A stretch of DNA of 64,000 nucleotides from Pseudomonas jessenii (GTDB lineage Bacteria; Pseudomonadota; Gammaproteobacteria; Pseudomonadales; Pseudomonadaceae), in contig NZ_NIWT01000008.1 in NCBI RefSeq assembly GCF_002236115.1, forward strand, positions 302,421 to 366,420. Reading direction: 5' to 3'. Positions within the stretch are counted from its first letter, which is position 1. Each line of letters begins with the position of its first letter. The translations under genes and the position numbers were made by a program. A model generated the notes under the pieces. That model saw only the letters and a list, made by a program, of their open reading frames with translations. It searched no databases and was not told where the DNA came from. This document shows, in pieces, positions 1 through 7,792 of the stretch.

Positions 1-83
1 ACATACGGCCTCGTGAAATTTTGTATTTTTAATTTCATGAAAAAATACACGGTAAATTTCACACAAGCAATCAACGCGTAAAA

Positions 84-118
84 AATCCCGCTCAGGCGAA
101 CCCGAGCGGGATGTTTTT
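84..118. terminator. Rho-independent terminator hairpin
   Basis: A stem of ATCCCGCTC (85-93) and GAGCGGGAT (103-111) is followed by a T-run on the plus strand and preceded by an A-run. It can therefore terminate in both directions. It lies just past the stop of the minus-strand flavoprotein gene ending at 143. Confidence 0.85.
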
Positions 119-142
119 ATTCAGACGTGACGTTCGAATCAA

Positions 143-1345
143 TCAGGCCACGGGAATCATCGGATCCGCCGAAGCCAGCGCCGAGGCGCGATCAGCCGCC
201 GGTGGGTAGATCCACTGGGTGTTGATCTGAGTCTTCAATGCCTTGGCTTCGTGCTTGACCAACTTGACCTGACGATCCCAACCCTCGGTGTACACCGCGC
301 CCCAAGCGCCCAGATCGAGGCAGGTCACGTATTTCGGCTGGCTGTACGGCGTCGGGTCGACACCGAGAAGCTGCGCGGCGACATTGTTGCCAGCATGGCG
401 GCCCAGCGAAATAGCATGCTGACAGGTCATCAAGGCGTAGTTACCGATCTCGTCACTGGCCGCATAGGCGACGTCGCCGGTAGCGAAGATGTCGTTCTGG
501 CCAATGACTTTCAGGTGCACGTCGACATGCAGACGGCCCAGGTGATCACGTTCGGCGGGAATCTGCTCGGTCAGGGAGCTGGCGCGAACGCCGGTGGTCC
601 AGACCACGGTTTTTGCATCGATGCGCGCCCCGTCGGACAGGGTGACGCCGTCGGCATCGACCGACACAACCGAAGCTTTCAAGTGCCATTTCACGCCGGT
701 CGCCACGCTGGCCTCGACTATCGATTCGGCGATTTGCTCACCCATCGAGCCGCCCACTTTATCGCCGCGGTCCACGATGATCACATTGATGTCGGCACGG
801 TCGCCGAAGATGGCCCGCAGGCGAGTCGGCATTTCAGTCGCCGTTTCGATCCCGGTGAAACCGCCACCGGCCACCACCACCGTGTTGCGCGCCTTGCTTT
901 CGGGCTGGCTGGCCAGCGCCTTGAGGTGGTTTTCCAGGCGAACGGCCTGCTCGATCTGATCGACATCGAAGGCATGTTCGGCCACGCCCGGAGTGCTCGA
1001 CGAAGCCAGGCGACTGCCGGTAGCCAGAACGAGTTTGTCGTAGCTGCAGACTTGTCGGGTCCCTGCGGCATCGACATAGCCGACCTGCTTTTGCTCGACG
1101 TTGATGGTCTGCGCCGCGCCCTTGATGAACCTGACCCCTACAGCATCGAACAGATCGCCAATCGGCGCGGCCAGTTGATGGGCATTCGGTTCGTAGAAGC
1201 GCGGACGCACGCGGAGTTCGGCCTGAGGCGCCAGCACGGTCACTTCAACATCGTTGTGACCGTAAATGTCGAACAGGCGCGTTGCACTCAATGCGGTCCA
1301 CATGCCACCGAAACCTGCGCCGATCACCAGAATGTGCTGTTTCAT
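143..1345 (-). CDS. NAD(P)/FAD-dependent oxidoreductase, NDH-2-like
   Basis: The 400-aa protein is a two-dinucleotide-binding flavoprotein of the pyridine nucleotide-disulphide oxidoreductase family, closest in layout to single-subunit NADH:quinone oxidoreductases. An FAD-binding GAGFGG lies at residues 9-14, an NAD-binding VVAGGGFTGIE near residues 157-167, and the FAD-contacting ATGD near residue 300. The ATG at 1345 is chosen because AGGAG precedes it; the frame runs 31 codons further upstream without a comparable site. No clear transmembrane helix is seen, so it would be peripheral on the membrane. It is divergent from an Rrf2-type regulator, a common arrangement for a redox-controlled oxidoreductase. 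The exact electron acceptor is not visible from the sequence. Confidence 0.85.
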   Translation of the reverse strand: MKQHILVIGAGFGGMWTALSATRLFDIYGHNDVEVTVLAPQAELRVRPRFYEPNAHQLAAPIGDLFDAVGVRFIKGAAQTINVEQKQVGYVDAAGTRQVCSYDKLVLATGSRLASSSTPGVAEHAFDVDQIEQAVRLENHLKALASQPESKARNTVVVAGGGFTGIETATEMPTRLRAIFGDRADINVIIVDRGDKVGGSMGEQIAESIVEASVATGVKWHLKASVVSVDADGVTLSDGARIDAKTVVWTTGVRASSLTEQIPAERDHLGRLHVDVHLKVIGQNDIFATGDVAYAASDEIGNYALMTCQHAISLGRHAGNNVAAQLLGVDPTPYSQPKYVTCLDLGAWGAVYTEGWDRQVKLVKHEAKALKTQINTQWIYPPAADRASALASADPMIPVA

Positions 1346-1659
1346 TTTTTGACTCCTGGGGGGGAATGACCAAGTGTTGAAAATCGTTGAGCGGTTTAAG
1401 GACCGACGCGGGCTTGTACCCAGATAAGCGTCTGCCACTGCGACCGAGTAACTACGACTGTATTGATCCTAGTTAAATCCCGCAACAGGTTTTTATCGAG
1501 GGCTGCCACCGAAAAACGTGACCCATGACCTGAGCCCCCTGTATTCAGCGCATCACAGGAGTGTTTTGCTGTCATGAAAAAAGATCCAACGAGAAGGGAT
1601 TCGTTGCCTTTCTTGCTCTCGGCTGTTAGAATTTGCGACTAATTCAGTCGGAGATTTGC
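1346..1659. promoter_or_regulatory. Divergent intergenic region with sigma70 promoter for the Rrf2 gene
   Basis: This 314-bp gap separates the divergent flavoprotein and Rrf2 genes. On the plus strand TTGCCT (1604-1609) and TAGAAT (1627-1632) are exactly 17 bp apart, a good sigma70 promoter that would start transcription near 1639, about 20 bp before the ATG. No equally good promoter was found for the minus-strand gene. The Rrf2 protein may act in this gap, but no operator could be defined. Confidence 0.6.
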
Positions 1660-2220
1660 ATGTCTCTTTACAGCGCGGGTGTCGAATACGGCATCCACTG
1701 CCTGCTTTTTCTGGTGGGTAATGGCGGCGACTCGCGCGAAGCGAGCGTGCGCGACCTTGCCGATCTGCAAGGCGTCCCTCAGGACTATCTGGCGAAAATC
1801 TTCACCAAGCTGGCCAAGGCCAGACTGGTGGTCGCCACCGAAGGCGTGCGCGGTGGCTTCAAGCTGGCCCGGCCCGCTGACGAAATCACCTTGCTGGATA
1901 TCGTCAATGCCATCGACGGCCGCAAGTCGATTTTCGATTGTCGGGAGATCCGTGGTCGTTGCGCCGTGTTTGACGGTGCCCCGCCTGAATGGGCACTGGA
2001 GGGTCTGTGCGCGATCAATGGCGCGATGATGGTTGCGCAAAAACGCATGGAAGAGGCCCTCGCGCAACAAACCATCCTCGACATCGCCAGGAAATTCGGG
2101 CGCAAGGCCCCGCCAGAGTTCGGCGTCAAAGTGGAAAGCTGGATGAACGAGCGCCGGGAACGCAAAAGTGCCGCCCAGGCCAGTGAGCAAATCATTCCGA
2201 CGACCAACCTTTCAGACTGA
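1660..2220 (+). CDS. Rrf2-family transcriptional regulator with cluster-type cysteines
   Basis: The 186-aa protein has the N-terminal winged helix of Rrf2 regulators (residues 1-80, including LQGVPQDYLAKIFTKL and the wing GVRGGFKLARP). Three cysteines at 94, 101 and 117 are spaced like the [2Fe-2S] ligands of IscR, NsrR and RsrR. It is therefore probably a redox, nitric-oxide or iron-sulfur sensor. The ATG at 1660 is preferred over an upstream TTG at 1633 because CGGAGA lies just before it. The gene is divergent from the flavoprotein and ends in a strong terminator, so it is monocistronic. The regulated genes are inferred from position only. Confidence 0.85.
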   Translation: MSLYSAGVEYGIHCLLFLVGNGGDSREASVRDLADLQGVPQDYLAKIFTKLAKARLVVATEGVRGGFKLARPADEITLLDIVNAIDGRKSIFDCREIRGRCAVFDGAPPEWALEGLCAINGAMMVAQKRMEEALAQQTILDIARKFGRKAPPEFGVKVESWMNERRERKSAAQASEQIIPTTNLSD

Positions 2221-2230
2221 TCCACACAAA

Positions 2231-2266
2231 AAAAAACCGGATGCGCGCCAGGCATCCGGTTTTTTT
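2231..2266. terminator. Bidirectional rho-independent terminator
   Basis: The stem ACCGGATGC / GCATCCGGT is flanked by an A-run on the left and a T-run on the right. It lies between the convergent Rrf2 gene and the small lipoprotein gene. Confidence 0.9.
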
Positions 2267-2315
2267 CTGGATTCAGGCGAACATCGGTCGCTGACCGATT
2301 TTCAGCCTCCCGCGC

Positions 2316-2651
2316 TTACAAACAGTCGCGCACGATTTTGCGCAGGTCGCCGGACTTGGCCCAAGGTGGCCCCTGATACAGCGAAACCCGGCTGCCTTCC
2401 TTGTACTTCACGATATCCAGCACTTCGTCGGCCGTGATCACGCTGGGCGCGGTGATGCGGAATCCGTTGGATATCGAAACCTGGGTCGTATTCGATACTT
2501 CCTTTTGCCAGGCAGGCAACACGCACGCCGCATACTCTTTTGGCGTCTTCTCGCTGTGCTTGCTGACGTTCGGCTCACCCGGTACCAACGAAGCCGGCAA
2601 CGAGCACCCGCCCAGCAATGCCAACACGACTCCCCCCATCAACATCCGCAT
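2316..2651 (-). CDS. Small lipoprotein of unknown function
   Basis: A 111-aa protein with a short N-terminal hydrophobic segment and the lipobox-like LLGGC (lipidated Cys near residue 16), so it is probably exported and membrane-anchored. The rest is polar, with two further cysteines (YAACVLPAW and the C-terminal VRDCL) that could form a disulphide in the periplasm. The start at 2651 gives MRMLMGG and follows a GGAAACAG stretch; an upstream extension would destroy the signal peptide. I do not recognise the family. It is convergent with the Rrf2 gene and has no obvious operon partner. Confidence 0.7.
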   Translation of the reverse strand: MRMLMGGVVLALLGGCSLPASLVPGEPNVSKHSEKTPKEYAACVLPAWQKEVSNTTQVSISNGFRITAPSVITADEVLDIVKYKEGSRVSLYQGPPWAKSGDLRKIVRDCL

Positions 2652-2750
2652 GCTGTTTCCTTTAATTTGAAATAAGAAAATGTAGCTCGCCGTCGTCCCT
2701 ACAGCCATCCCCAACGATTCAGCGACTGTCATTGATATCGCTTGCCCCGG

Positions 2751-2936
2751 TTAGTTCCTTGAATTCAGATAATCCATCCATCTTTCGCAGGCGTCATGCT
2801 GGCGTTGTGTGACTTGCTCCCATTGCGGCTCGCTGAGTTGATGGGCCGATATCAATTGCATCGTCTCGTTGGTCGCCGCCTCCAGGTCAGCGATCAATTC
2901 CTGGGCCATGGCCCTGAAATCATCGATTGTGGTCAT
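2751..2936 (-). CDS. Small soluble hypothetical protein
   Basis: A 61-aa acidic, mostly helical protein (MTTIDDFRAMAQELIADLEA at the start). It has no signal peptide, membrane segment or recognised motif. The ATG at 2936 is chosen because the frame upstream reads into the non-conserved MFLRGRRK. It lies about 100 bp upstream of the small lipoprotein gene on the same strand, but the gap argues against tight coupling. Function unknown. Confidence 0.55.
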   Translation of the reverse strand: MTTIDDFRAMAQELIADLEAATNETMQLISAHQLSEPQWEQVTQRQHDACERWMDYLNSRN

Positions 2937-3101
2937 TTTACGTCGCCCCCGCAGGAACAATCGGCACTTGAGTAGGACAGCTTATTTTTTCGTTCACTGT
3001 AGTTTTCCCGACCAAAGGAGACCTCGCTGACTCAGACGAACACAACATACGGCGCGGTAAACAGGTCTAAAATTTTGGTGTGCAAAGTTCAGGAGGTCAT
3101 C

Positions 3102-3341
3102 ATGTGGCTTAACAAATCGGAACAGGAACTTCGGCGCGATCTGCAAGGGCTTGCGTCAGATTTGCGCTGGTCGGCCGTCGAGCTGTTGCGCATCGAGCAG
3201 CAATTGCGCCTGCTCGGGAGCGAAGTCGACGCGCAAGCCGTTCAAAGACTGTGTTCTTTATTTCAGGGCGATGAAGAAAAACTGTCCGGCTACGCCGAGG
3301 AAGTGAAGGCCAAGGTCATTAGCCGCAACAAGGCTCAATAG
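3102..3341 (+). CDS. Small helical hypothetical protein
   Basis: A 79-aa protein with a very strong AGGAGGT (3091-3097) five bases before the ATG, which decides the start. The sequence is charged and predicted helical (SEQELRRDLQGLASDLRWSA and later KLSGYAEEVKAKV), with no signal peptide or membrane span. It ends 13 bp before osmE on the same strand and may be co-transcribed, which hints at an osmotic or stationary-phase role by association only. Confidence 0.7.
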   Translation: MWLNKSEQELRRDLQGLASDLRWSAVELLRIEQQLRLLGSEVDAQAVQRLCSLFQGDEEKLSGYAEEVKAKVISRNKAQ

Positions 3342-3354
3342 CGGGAGCGCTGCC

Positions 3355-3705
3355 ATGAACAGACCTCTATTCACGCTGGTCGTCGTACTGACCGCGTTGG
3401 CAGGCTGCAGTACCAACTCGATCTACAAGGATCAGCCGCTGGTCGCGAAAGTCGACACCGGCATGACCCAGGAGCAAGTCCGGCAAATCGGCGGCCAGCC
3501 ACTGGCGGTCAGCGATCGTAGCGTCGAACCCGGTACGTGCTTTGACTACAAACTGACTCATGCCGACCATCAGCAGCCGTACAACGTCAGTTTCGATGGC
3601 CGCGGCATGGTCGACCACAAGAGCTTCATGACCTGCGCGGAGTGGAGCCACACGCAGCAAAAGGCCCGGGAACCCTCCCGCCCCAGCGGAGGCGGCGGCT
3701 ACTAG
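3355..3705 (+). CDS. osmE: Osmotically inducible lipoprotein OsmE
   Basis: A 116-aa outer-membrane lipoprotein of the OsmE/SmpA (BamE-like) family. The signal peptide ends in the lipobox LAGC (Cys 18). The core has the family pattern seen in E. coli OsmE: KVDTGMTQEQVRQIGGQP, then GTCFDYKL, then the late FMTCAEW. The two later cysteines probably pair. The C-terminal tail is Ser/Pro/Gly-rich (PSRPSGGGGY), longer than in E. coli. OsmE is known as an osmotic and stationary-phase-induced envelope lipoprotein of uncertain mechanism. The gene starts 13 bp after a small upstream gene. Confidence 0.85.
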   Translation: MNRPLFTLVVVLTALAGCSTNSIYKDQPLVAKVDTGMTQEQVRQIGGQPLAVSDRSVEPGTCFDYKLTHADHQQPYNVSFDGRGMVDHKSFMTCAEWSHTQQKAREPSRPSGGGGY

Positions 3706-3727
3706 CGCCCTTAAGGATTTTGCAGGC

Positions 3728-3827
3728 TGTAGGAGCGAGCTTGCTCGCGATGGACTCAAGCGCGGCGGGTTTAGCCAGGAAACACGCGTTATCGTTAGCG
3801 ACCATCGCGAGCAAGCTCGCTCCTACA
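3728..3827. repeat. REPIN (inverted REP doublet)
   Basis: Two REP units in inverted orientation: TGTAGGAGCGAGCTTGCTCG at the left and its near mirror ending CTCGCTCCTACA at the right, around a non-conserved centre. It lies between the convergent osmE and the small minus-strand gene, where it may also act as a transcript-stabilising hairpin. Confidence 0.9.
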
Positions 3828-3835
3828 GGGGGGCT

Positions 3836-4024
3836 TCATTTTCCCGCTGGCCTGGCAGCACGTGCCCTGTAGCCGGGCAGCGATGCGGCAAATGCCAGCG
3901 CTTCTTCCCGACTGGCAAACGAGCCAAGTCGGTCACCCTGGGTACATACCCGCCAGGGGCCGTTGTTCACGCTGAGTACGTCATAACCATTCATGTGCAT
4001 CTTGTTCAACATCGGAACGCTCAT
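3836..4024 (-). CDS. Small DUF2188-like protein
   Basis: A 62-aa protein whose middle reads DVLSVNNGPWRVCTQGDRLGSFASREEALAFA, like the DUF2188-type pattern of a short beta hairpin followed by an Ala-rich helix. The ATG at 4024 is chosen because AGGAGG lies five bases upstream; two codons further upstream there is another ATG. The protein is basic at the C-terminus and has no signal peptide. Function unknown; the family match is by eye and tentative. Confidence 0.6.
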   Translation of the reverse strand: MSVPMLNKMHMNGYDVLSVNNGPWRVCTQGDRLGSFASREEALAFAASLPGYRARAARPAGK

Positions 4025-4241
4025 AGTCACCTCCTCTCGGGCAGTGATCTCAGGTTGACTTGCCTACCTTACACCCACCCTTGTCCAAAATACCGACCAG
4101 ACGTCGCCATGGAAATTCCCGAAATCGATTGCACTTTTCCTCGCATTGCCCCCTCGAATTACTCGTAAAGTGCTCAATCGGCCCTGGCCCGAATGCTGCA
4201 TTTCAATGCCTGCACCATCTCAACCGGCCATTAGGTAATCA

Positions 4242-4604
4242 ATGAAAGTACGCGCAACGATCATCTTCGAGCAGGAAAGGCATGTACTGCTGGTACGCAA
4301 GCGAGGAGGACGCTGGACGCTGCCCGGCGGCAAGCTTGAACAGGGTGAAAGCGCAGCCGATGCCGCCGTTCGCGAGCTTCTGGAGGAAACCGGCCTGCGG
4401 GTCGACGAGTTGATATACGTGCTGGAACTGGAATCGGGCGGCACCCGACACCACGTATTCGAGGTGTCGGTGCTGAATCTGGAGCAATTGCGGCCGCTGA
4501 ACGAAATCACCGATTGCATCTGGCACCCGCTTGATGCGCTACACAACCTGAACATCAGCGACACCATGCGCAGTATTGCCAGCACCTTTGTACGCCGCTT
4601 GTAG
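4242..4604 (+). CDS. NUDIX hydrolase (short, MutT-like)
   Basis: A 120-aa single-domain NUDIX protein. The complete Nudix box starts at Gly30 (G-x5-E36-x7-R44-E45-x2-E48-E49-x-G51-L52), so the metal-binding glutamates are intact. It would hydrolyse a nucleoside diphosphate linked to some group X; the substrate cannot be read from the sequence. It is convergent with the hydrolase at 4608, with only 3 bp between stops. The 200 bp upstream hold no other gene. Confidence 0.85.
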   Translation: MKVRATIIFEQERHVLLVRKRGGRWTLPGGKLEQGESAADAAVRELLEETGLRVDELIYVLELESGGTRHHVFEVSVLNLEQLRPLNEITDCIWHPLDALHNLNISDTMRSIASTFVRRL

Positions 4605-4607
4605 GCC

Positions 4608-5306
4608 CTAGCCTTTGGCCAACGCCGTCGCAGCCCTGTCGATCAAAGCCGCCACTTCGGCGGGCATCGACGCCAATGACGCGTGGCTGGCATTCAAGGT
4701 CAGGATCTCCCGGGCGTTGAGTCGCGCGGCCATCCATTGCTGGTTCTGTGGCGCGATCATCCGGTCTGCGGTCGAAATCTGATACCACGATGGCTTTTTC
4801 TTCCAGGCCACCGTGCCAATGGTGTCACCGAAGGTACTCGCCAGCGGCGCTTTCTGGGTGATACCCATGACCAACCCTTCGGTCGCCGGCAGGTCCTGAC
4901 AGAAGCTTTCGTGGTAGAGCTCAGGCTTGACCCACAGGTATCCGTCGCTGTCGGGAGCCAGGTTGGCCGCCGCCGCTGGCAGATGCCTTTGCGTGATGCC
5001 ACCGGGGCTTTCACCGGCGTCCGGTGCGAATGCGGCGATGTACACCAGGCCCACCACATTCGGCAAATCACCCGCTTCGGTGATCACTGCGCCGCCATAG
5101 GAATGCCCCACCAGCAGCACCGGACCGGGCACCTGGGCGACCATCTTGCGCGTACGCTCGGCATCATCGGCCAGCGAAGTCAGCGGCAACTCGACGGCAC
5201 GAATGTGCGTGTCACCACGGCTGACCAATTTAACAATGACCTTGTTCCAGTGGGCAGCGCCGCCCCAAAAACCATGGACCAGCACGATCGTGGGTTTATC
5301 ACTCAT
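4608..5306 (-). CDS. Alpha/beta hydrolase downstream of benABCD
   Basis: A 232-aa alpha/beta hydrolase of the EstC / salicylate-esterase-like group. The oxyanion segment LVHGFWGG is near residue 12, the nucleophile elbow GHSYGG is near residue 92, and the likely catalytic His lies in the C-terminal LNASHASL. The ATG at 5306 is preferred over 5312 because GGAG then sits eight bases upstream. It follows benD by 42 bp on the same strand and could ride on the ben transcript, but it is not a standard ben gene. An ester-cleaving role that feeds benzoate into the pathway is speculation. Confidence 0.8.
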   Translation of the reverse strand: MSDKPTIVLVHGFWGGAAHWNKVIVKLVSRGDTHIRAVELPLTSLADDAERTRKMVAQVPGPVLLVGHSYGGAVITEAGDLPNVVGLVYIAAFAPDAGESPGGITQRHLPAAAANLAPDSDGYLWVKPELYHESFCQDLPATEGLVMGITQKAPLASTFGDTIGTVAWKKKPSWYQISTADRMIAPQNQQWMAARLNAREILTLNASHASLASMPAEVAALIDRAATALAKG

Positions 5307-5348
5307 CACCATGACTCCGTTTGCCGATGGGGTTGTCTGTCGTTCGCC

Positions 5349-6122
5349 TCAGCCCTGATCGCCTCCGCCCACGGGCATGACCATGCCGGTGATATAGGAC
5401 GCGTCGTCGCTGGCCAGAAACAGAATAGCCCCCGCCTGCTCATCCAGGGTGCCGTAGCGTTTCATCAAACTGCTGTCGAGGGTCTGGTCGACGATCTGCT
5501 GGTACCAGAGTTTTTCCTGCTCACTCTGCTCGGCACCATTGCGGGGTATGCGTCGCGGCGGTGCTTCGGTGCCGCCAGGCGCCGTGGCGTTGACTCGCAC
5601 GCCGCGACCGGCGGTTTCGAACGCCAGACAAGCGGTCAAGGCATTGACCCCACCCTTTGCCGCACCGTAGGGCACGCGGTTGAGGCTGCGGGTGGCGATG
5701 GAGGAAACGTTGACGATCGCACCGCTGCCCTGCTGCAACATGAACGGCAGCGCGGCATGGCAACACCACAAGGTCGGGAACAGCGAACGGCGAACCTCGG
5801 CCTCGATCTGTGACGCTTCATAGTGCTCGAACGGCTTGGCCCAGATCGTCCCGCCGACGTTATTGACCAGCACATCGAGGCGACTGAAGCGCTCGACGGC
5901 GGTTTGCATCACCCGACTGCATTCCTCGTATTGCTCAAGGTCGGCGGTCAGGGCCAGTACCTGGGTGGTTGGCGCCAACTGTTGCTGGACTTCGAACACC
6001 AGGTCGGAGCGATCCACCAGGATCAGCTTCGCCCCTTCGGCGGCCATACGCTCGGCCACCCGCCGCCCGATACCTTGGGCAGCGCCGGTGATCAGGGCGA
6101 CTTTTTCGTGAAATCTGTTCAT
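5349..6122 (-). CDS. benD: cis-1,6-dihydroxycyclohexa-2,4-diene-1-carboxylate dehydrogenase BenD
   Basis: A 257-aa short-chain dehydrogenase that oxidises and decarboxylates benzoate cis-diol to catechol with NAD+. The nucleotide motif GAAQGIG lies near residues 13-19, NNVGG follows in the middle, and the catalytic pair YGAAK is present. The segment NATAPGGTEAPPRRIPRNG is typical of BenD/XylL. The ATG at 6122 follows GAGG; the longer frame upstream translates a REPIN and is not real. It is the last gene of benABCD, separated from benC by a REPIN, which may lower its expression relative to benABC. Confidence 0.93.
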   Translation of the reverse strand: MNRFHEKVALITGAAQGIGRRVAERMAAEGAKLILVDRSDLVFEVQQQLAPTTQVLALTADLEQYEECSRVMQTAVERFSRLDVLVNNVGGTIWAKPFEHYEASQIEAEVRRSLFPTLWCCHAALPFMLQQGSGAIVNVSSIATRSLNRVPYGAAKGGVNALTACLAFETAGRGVRVNATAPGGTEAPPRRIPRNGAEQSEQEKLWYQQIVDQTLDSSLMKRYGTLDEQAGAILFLASDDASYITGMVMPVGGGDQG

Positions 6123-6153
6123 GTGTACCTCATGAAGAAGGTTGCCGTTCAAC

Positions 6154-6243
6154 TGTGGGAGCGAGCTTGCTCGCGAAGAGGTCCTTCCAGTCGACATATC
6201 TGGTGACTGCCAGACCGCTATCGCGAGCAAGCTCGCTCCCACA
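6154..6243. repeat. REPIN between benC and benD
   Basis: Inverted REP doublet (TGTGGGAGCGAGCTTGCTCG ... mirrored copy ending CTCGCTCCCACA) in the 157-bp gap inside the ben operon. In frame with benD it encodes an artefactual GASLLAIA-type extension. Confidence 0.9.
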
Positions 6244-6279
6244 GGGGGTATTTACCAAGCAAGGGAAATCGCCTGCGAC

Positions 6280-7293
6280 TCACGCCGCGCTGGCAGCAAA
6301 TTTTTCGTAGTAGAAATTCGCCGGTTTGATGCCTTGCTCGCCAATGTACCGGCTGACGGCTTCGACCATCGGCGGCGGGCCGCACAGGTAGACGTCGACG
6401 TCGCCATCGTTCAAATGCCTGGGCTCGATGTGCTGGGTCACATAGCCCTTGAGCGGGTGTTGGCTCTCGGGGCTGGCGACGCAGGCGCTGAAGGTGAAGT
6501 TGGGGATGCGCGCGGCAAAGGCTTCGAGGCGGTCGAGTTCCACCAGGTCGAAATCGTGGGTCACGCCGTAGATCAGATGCAGCGGGTGATCGCTGCCCTG
6601 CTCGGCGATCTTCTCCAGCATCGCGGTGAACGGCGCCAGCCCGGTGCCACCGGCCAGCAGCAACAACGGCCGACGGATGTCGCGCAGGTAGAAGCTGCCC
6701 AAGGGACCGGCCAGGCTCATGCAGTCGCCGGCCTTGGCCATGCCGGTGAGGAAGCTGCTCATCAGGCCACCCGGCACGTTGCGGATCAGGAAACTGACCT
6801 CACCGTCGCGCTGCAACGAGCTGAACGAATAGGCACGGGTCTGCTCGCTGCCGGGAATCCCCAGGTTCACGTATTGCCCCGGCAGGAACGCCAGTTTGCT
6901 CAGGGATTCGCCCTTGATCGACAGCGCGATAGTGCTGTCGGACAGTTGGCGCACGGCACTGATGGTCGCGTCGTAACTAGCCTGACGGGTGCGGCAAACC
7001 TCGGAGGACGTCGGCACCCGCACCACGCAATCGCTCTGGGCACGCATCTGGCAGGTCAGGACAAAACCCTGCTCGGCCTCTTCAGGGCTGAGGGCGTCTT
7101 CGATGTACTCCTCGCCCAGATCGTAGGTGCCGGCTTCGGCAAAACACTTGCAGGTACCGCAAGCACCGTCGCGGCAGTCCAGCGGGATGTTGATGCCCTG
7201 GCGGTACGCGGCATCGGCCACGGTTTCGCCGACGTTGGCGTCGATGAACCGGGTGACGCCGTCTTCAAAATTGAACGCAATGGAATGGGTCAT
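6280..7293 (-). CDS. benC: Benzoate 1,2-dioxygenase reductase BenC
   Basis: A 337-aa reductase that passes electrons from NADH to the BenAB oxygenase. The plant-type [2Fe-2S] ferredoxin domain comes first, with ligands C40, C45, C48 and C81. An FAD domain (RAYSFSS near the middle) and an NAD domain (LLLAGGTGLAPF, then YLCGPPPM) follow. The start at 7293 gives MTHSIAFNFEDG, matching the length of known BenC; an upstream ATG at 7320 would overlap benB. benB ends 10 bp before, so the genes are co-translated from one operon. Confidence 0.93.
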   Translation of the reverse strand: MTHSIAFNFEDGVTRFIDANVGETVADAAYRQGINIPLDCRDGACGTCKCFAEAGTYDLGEEYIEDALSPEEAEQGFVLTCQMRAQSDCVVRVPTSSEVCRTRQASYDATISAVRQLSDSTIALSIKGESLSKLAFLPGQYVNLGIPGSEQTRAYSFSSLQRDGEVSFLIRNVPGGLMSSFLTGMAKAGDCMSLAGPLGSFYLRDIRRPLLLLAGGTGLAPFTAMLEKIAEQGSDHPLHLIYGVTHDFDLVELDRLEAFAARIPNFTFSACVASPESQHPLKGYVTQHIEPRHLNDGDVDVYLCGPPPMVEAVSRYIGEQGIKPANFYYEKFAASAA

Positions 7294-7303
7294 GACGGCA
7301 GTC

Positions 7304-7792
7304 TCACAAGTGGTAGACATCGATGACCTGGCGAACGTAATCGTTCTTCAGAATCACTTTCTTGGCCAGGATCAGCAGGTTTTCACCGCGCACGTCGAGG
7401 GTGTAGAAACTGCTGCCGAAATAGCTGTCGACGGTCTTGTAGCGAAAACTCAGGGTGTGCCAGTTGAAGCGCACCTTGCACAGTCCGTCGGCCTGTTCGA
7501 GCAGCTCGATGTTGCTGATGTTGTGGGAGGTGCGGGTGTCCGGCACGCTGGCGCTGGAGCGCTCGGTCTTGATGCGGAAGACGCGGTCTTCAAGGCCCGT
7601 GCGGTTGCCGTACCAGATCAGCGAGATTTCCCGCTGCGGGTCTTCGGTCAATTCGTCGTTGTCGTCCCAGGACGGCATCCAGAATGTCGCGTCGGGGGCG
7701 TACAGCTCCAGCCACTCGTCCCACTGGCGGTCGTCGAGGTAGCGCGCCTCGCGGTAGAGGAAGTCGCGCACGGCATCGTAAGAAATGGTCAT
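7304..7792 (-). CDS. benB: Benzoate 1,2-dioxygenase small (beta) subunit BenB
   Basis: A 162-aa ring-hydroxylating dioxygenase beta subunit. The fold-defining N-terminus (DFLYREARYLDDRQWDEWL) and the conserved Asp/Trp pattern YAPDATFWMPSW are present. It packs with BenA as an alpha3beta3 oxygenase and has no metal site of its own. Its ATG overlaps the stop of benA by four bases (ATGA), showing translational coupling. Length is as usual for BenB/XylY. Confidence 0.95.
   Translation of the reverse strand: MTISYDAVRDFLYREARYLDDRQWDEWLELYAPDATFWMPSWDDNDELTEDPQREISLIWYGNRTGLEDRVFRIKTERSSASVPDTRTSHNISNIELLEQADGLCKVRFNWHTLSFRYKTVDSYFGSSFYTLDVRGENLLILAKKVILKNDYVRQVIDVYHL

Noticed and set aside
251..1369. 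372-aa plus-strand frame opposite the NDH-2-like gene
   Set aside because: It is a GC-bias shadow of the real minus-strand flavoprotein, with no known domain and no ribosome site of note.
6123..6242. 40-residue N-terminal extension of BenD
   Set aside because: It translates the REPIN (GASLLAIA-type peptide, seen at every REP in this frame), and a good ribosome site lies at the later ATG.
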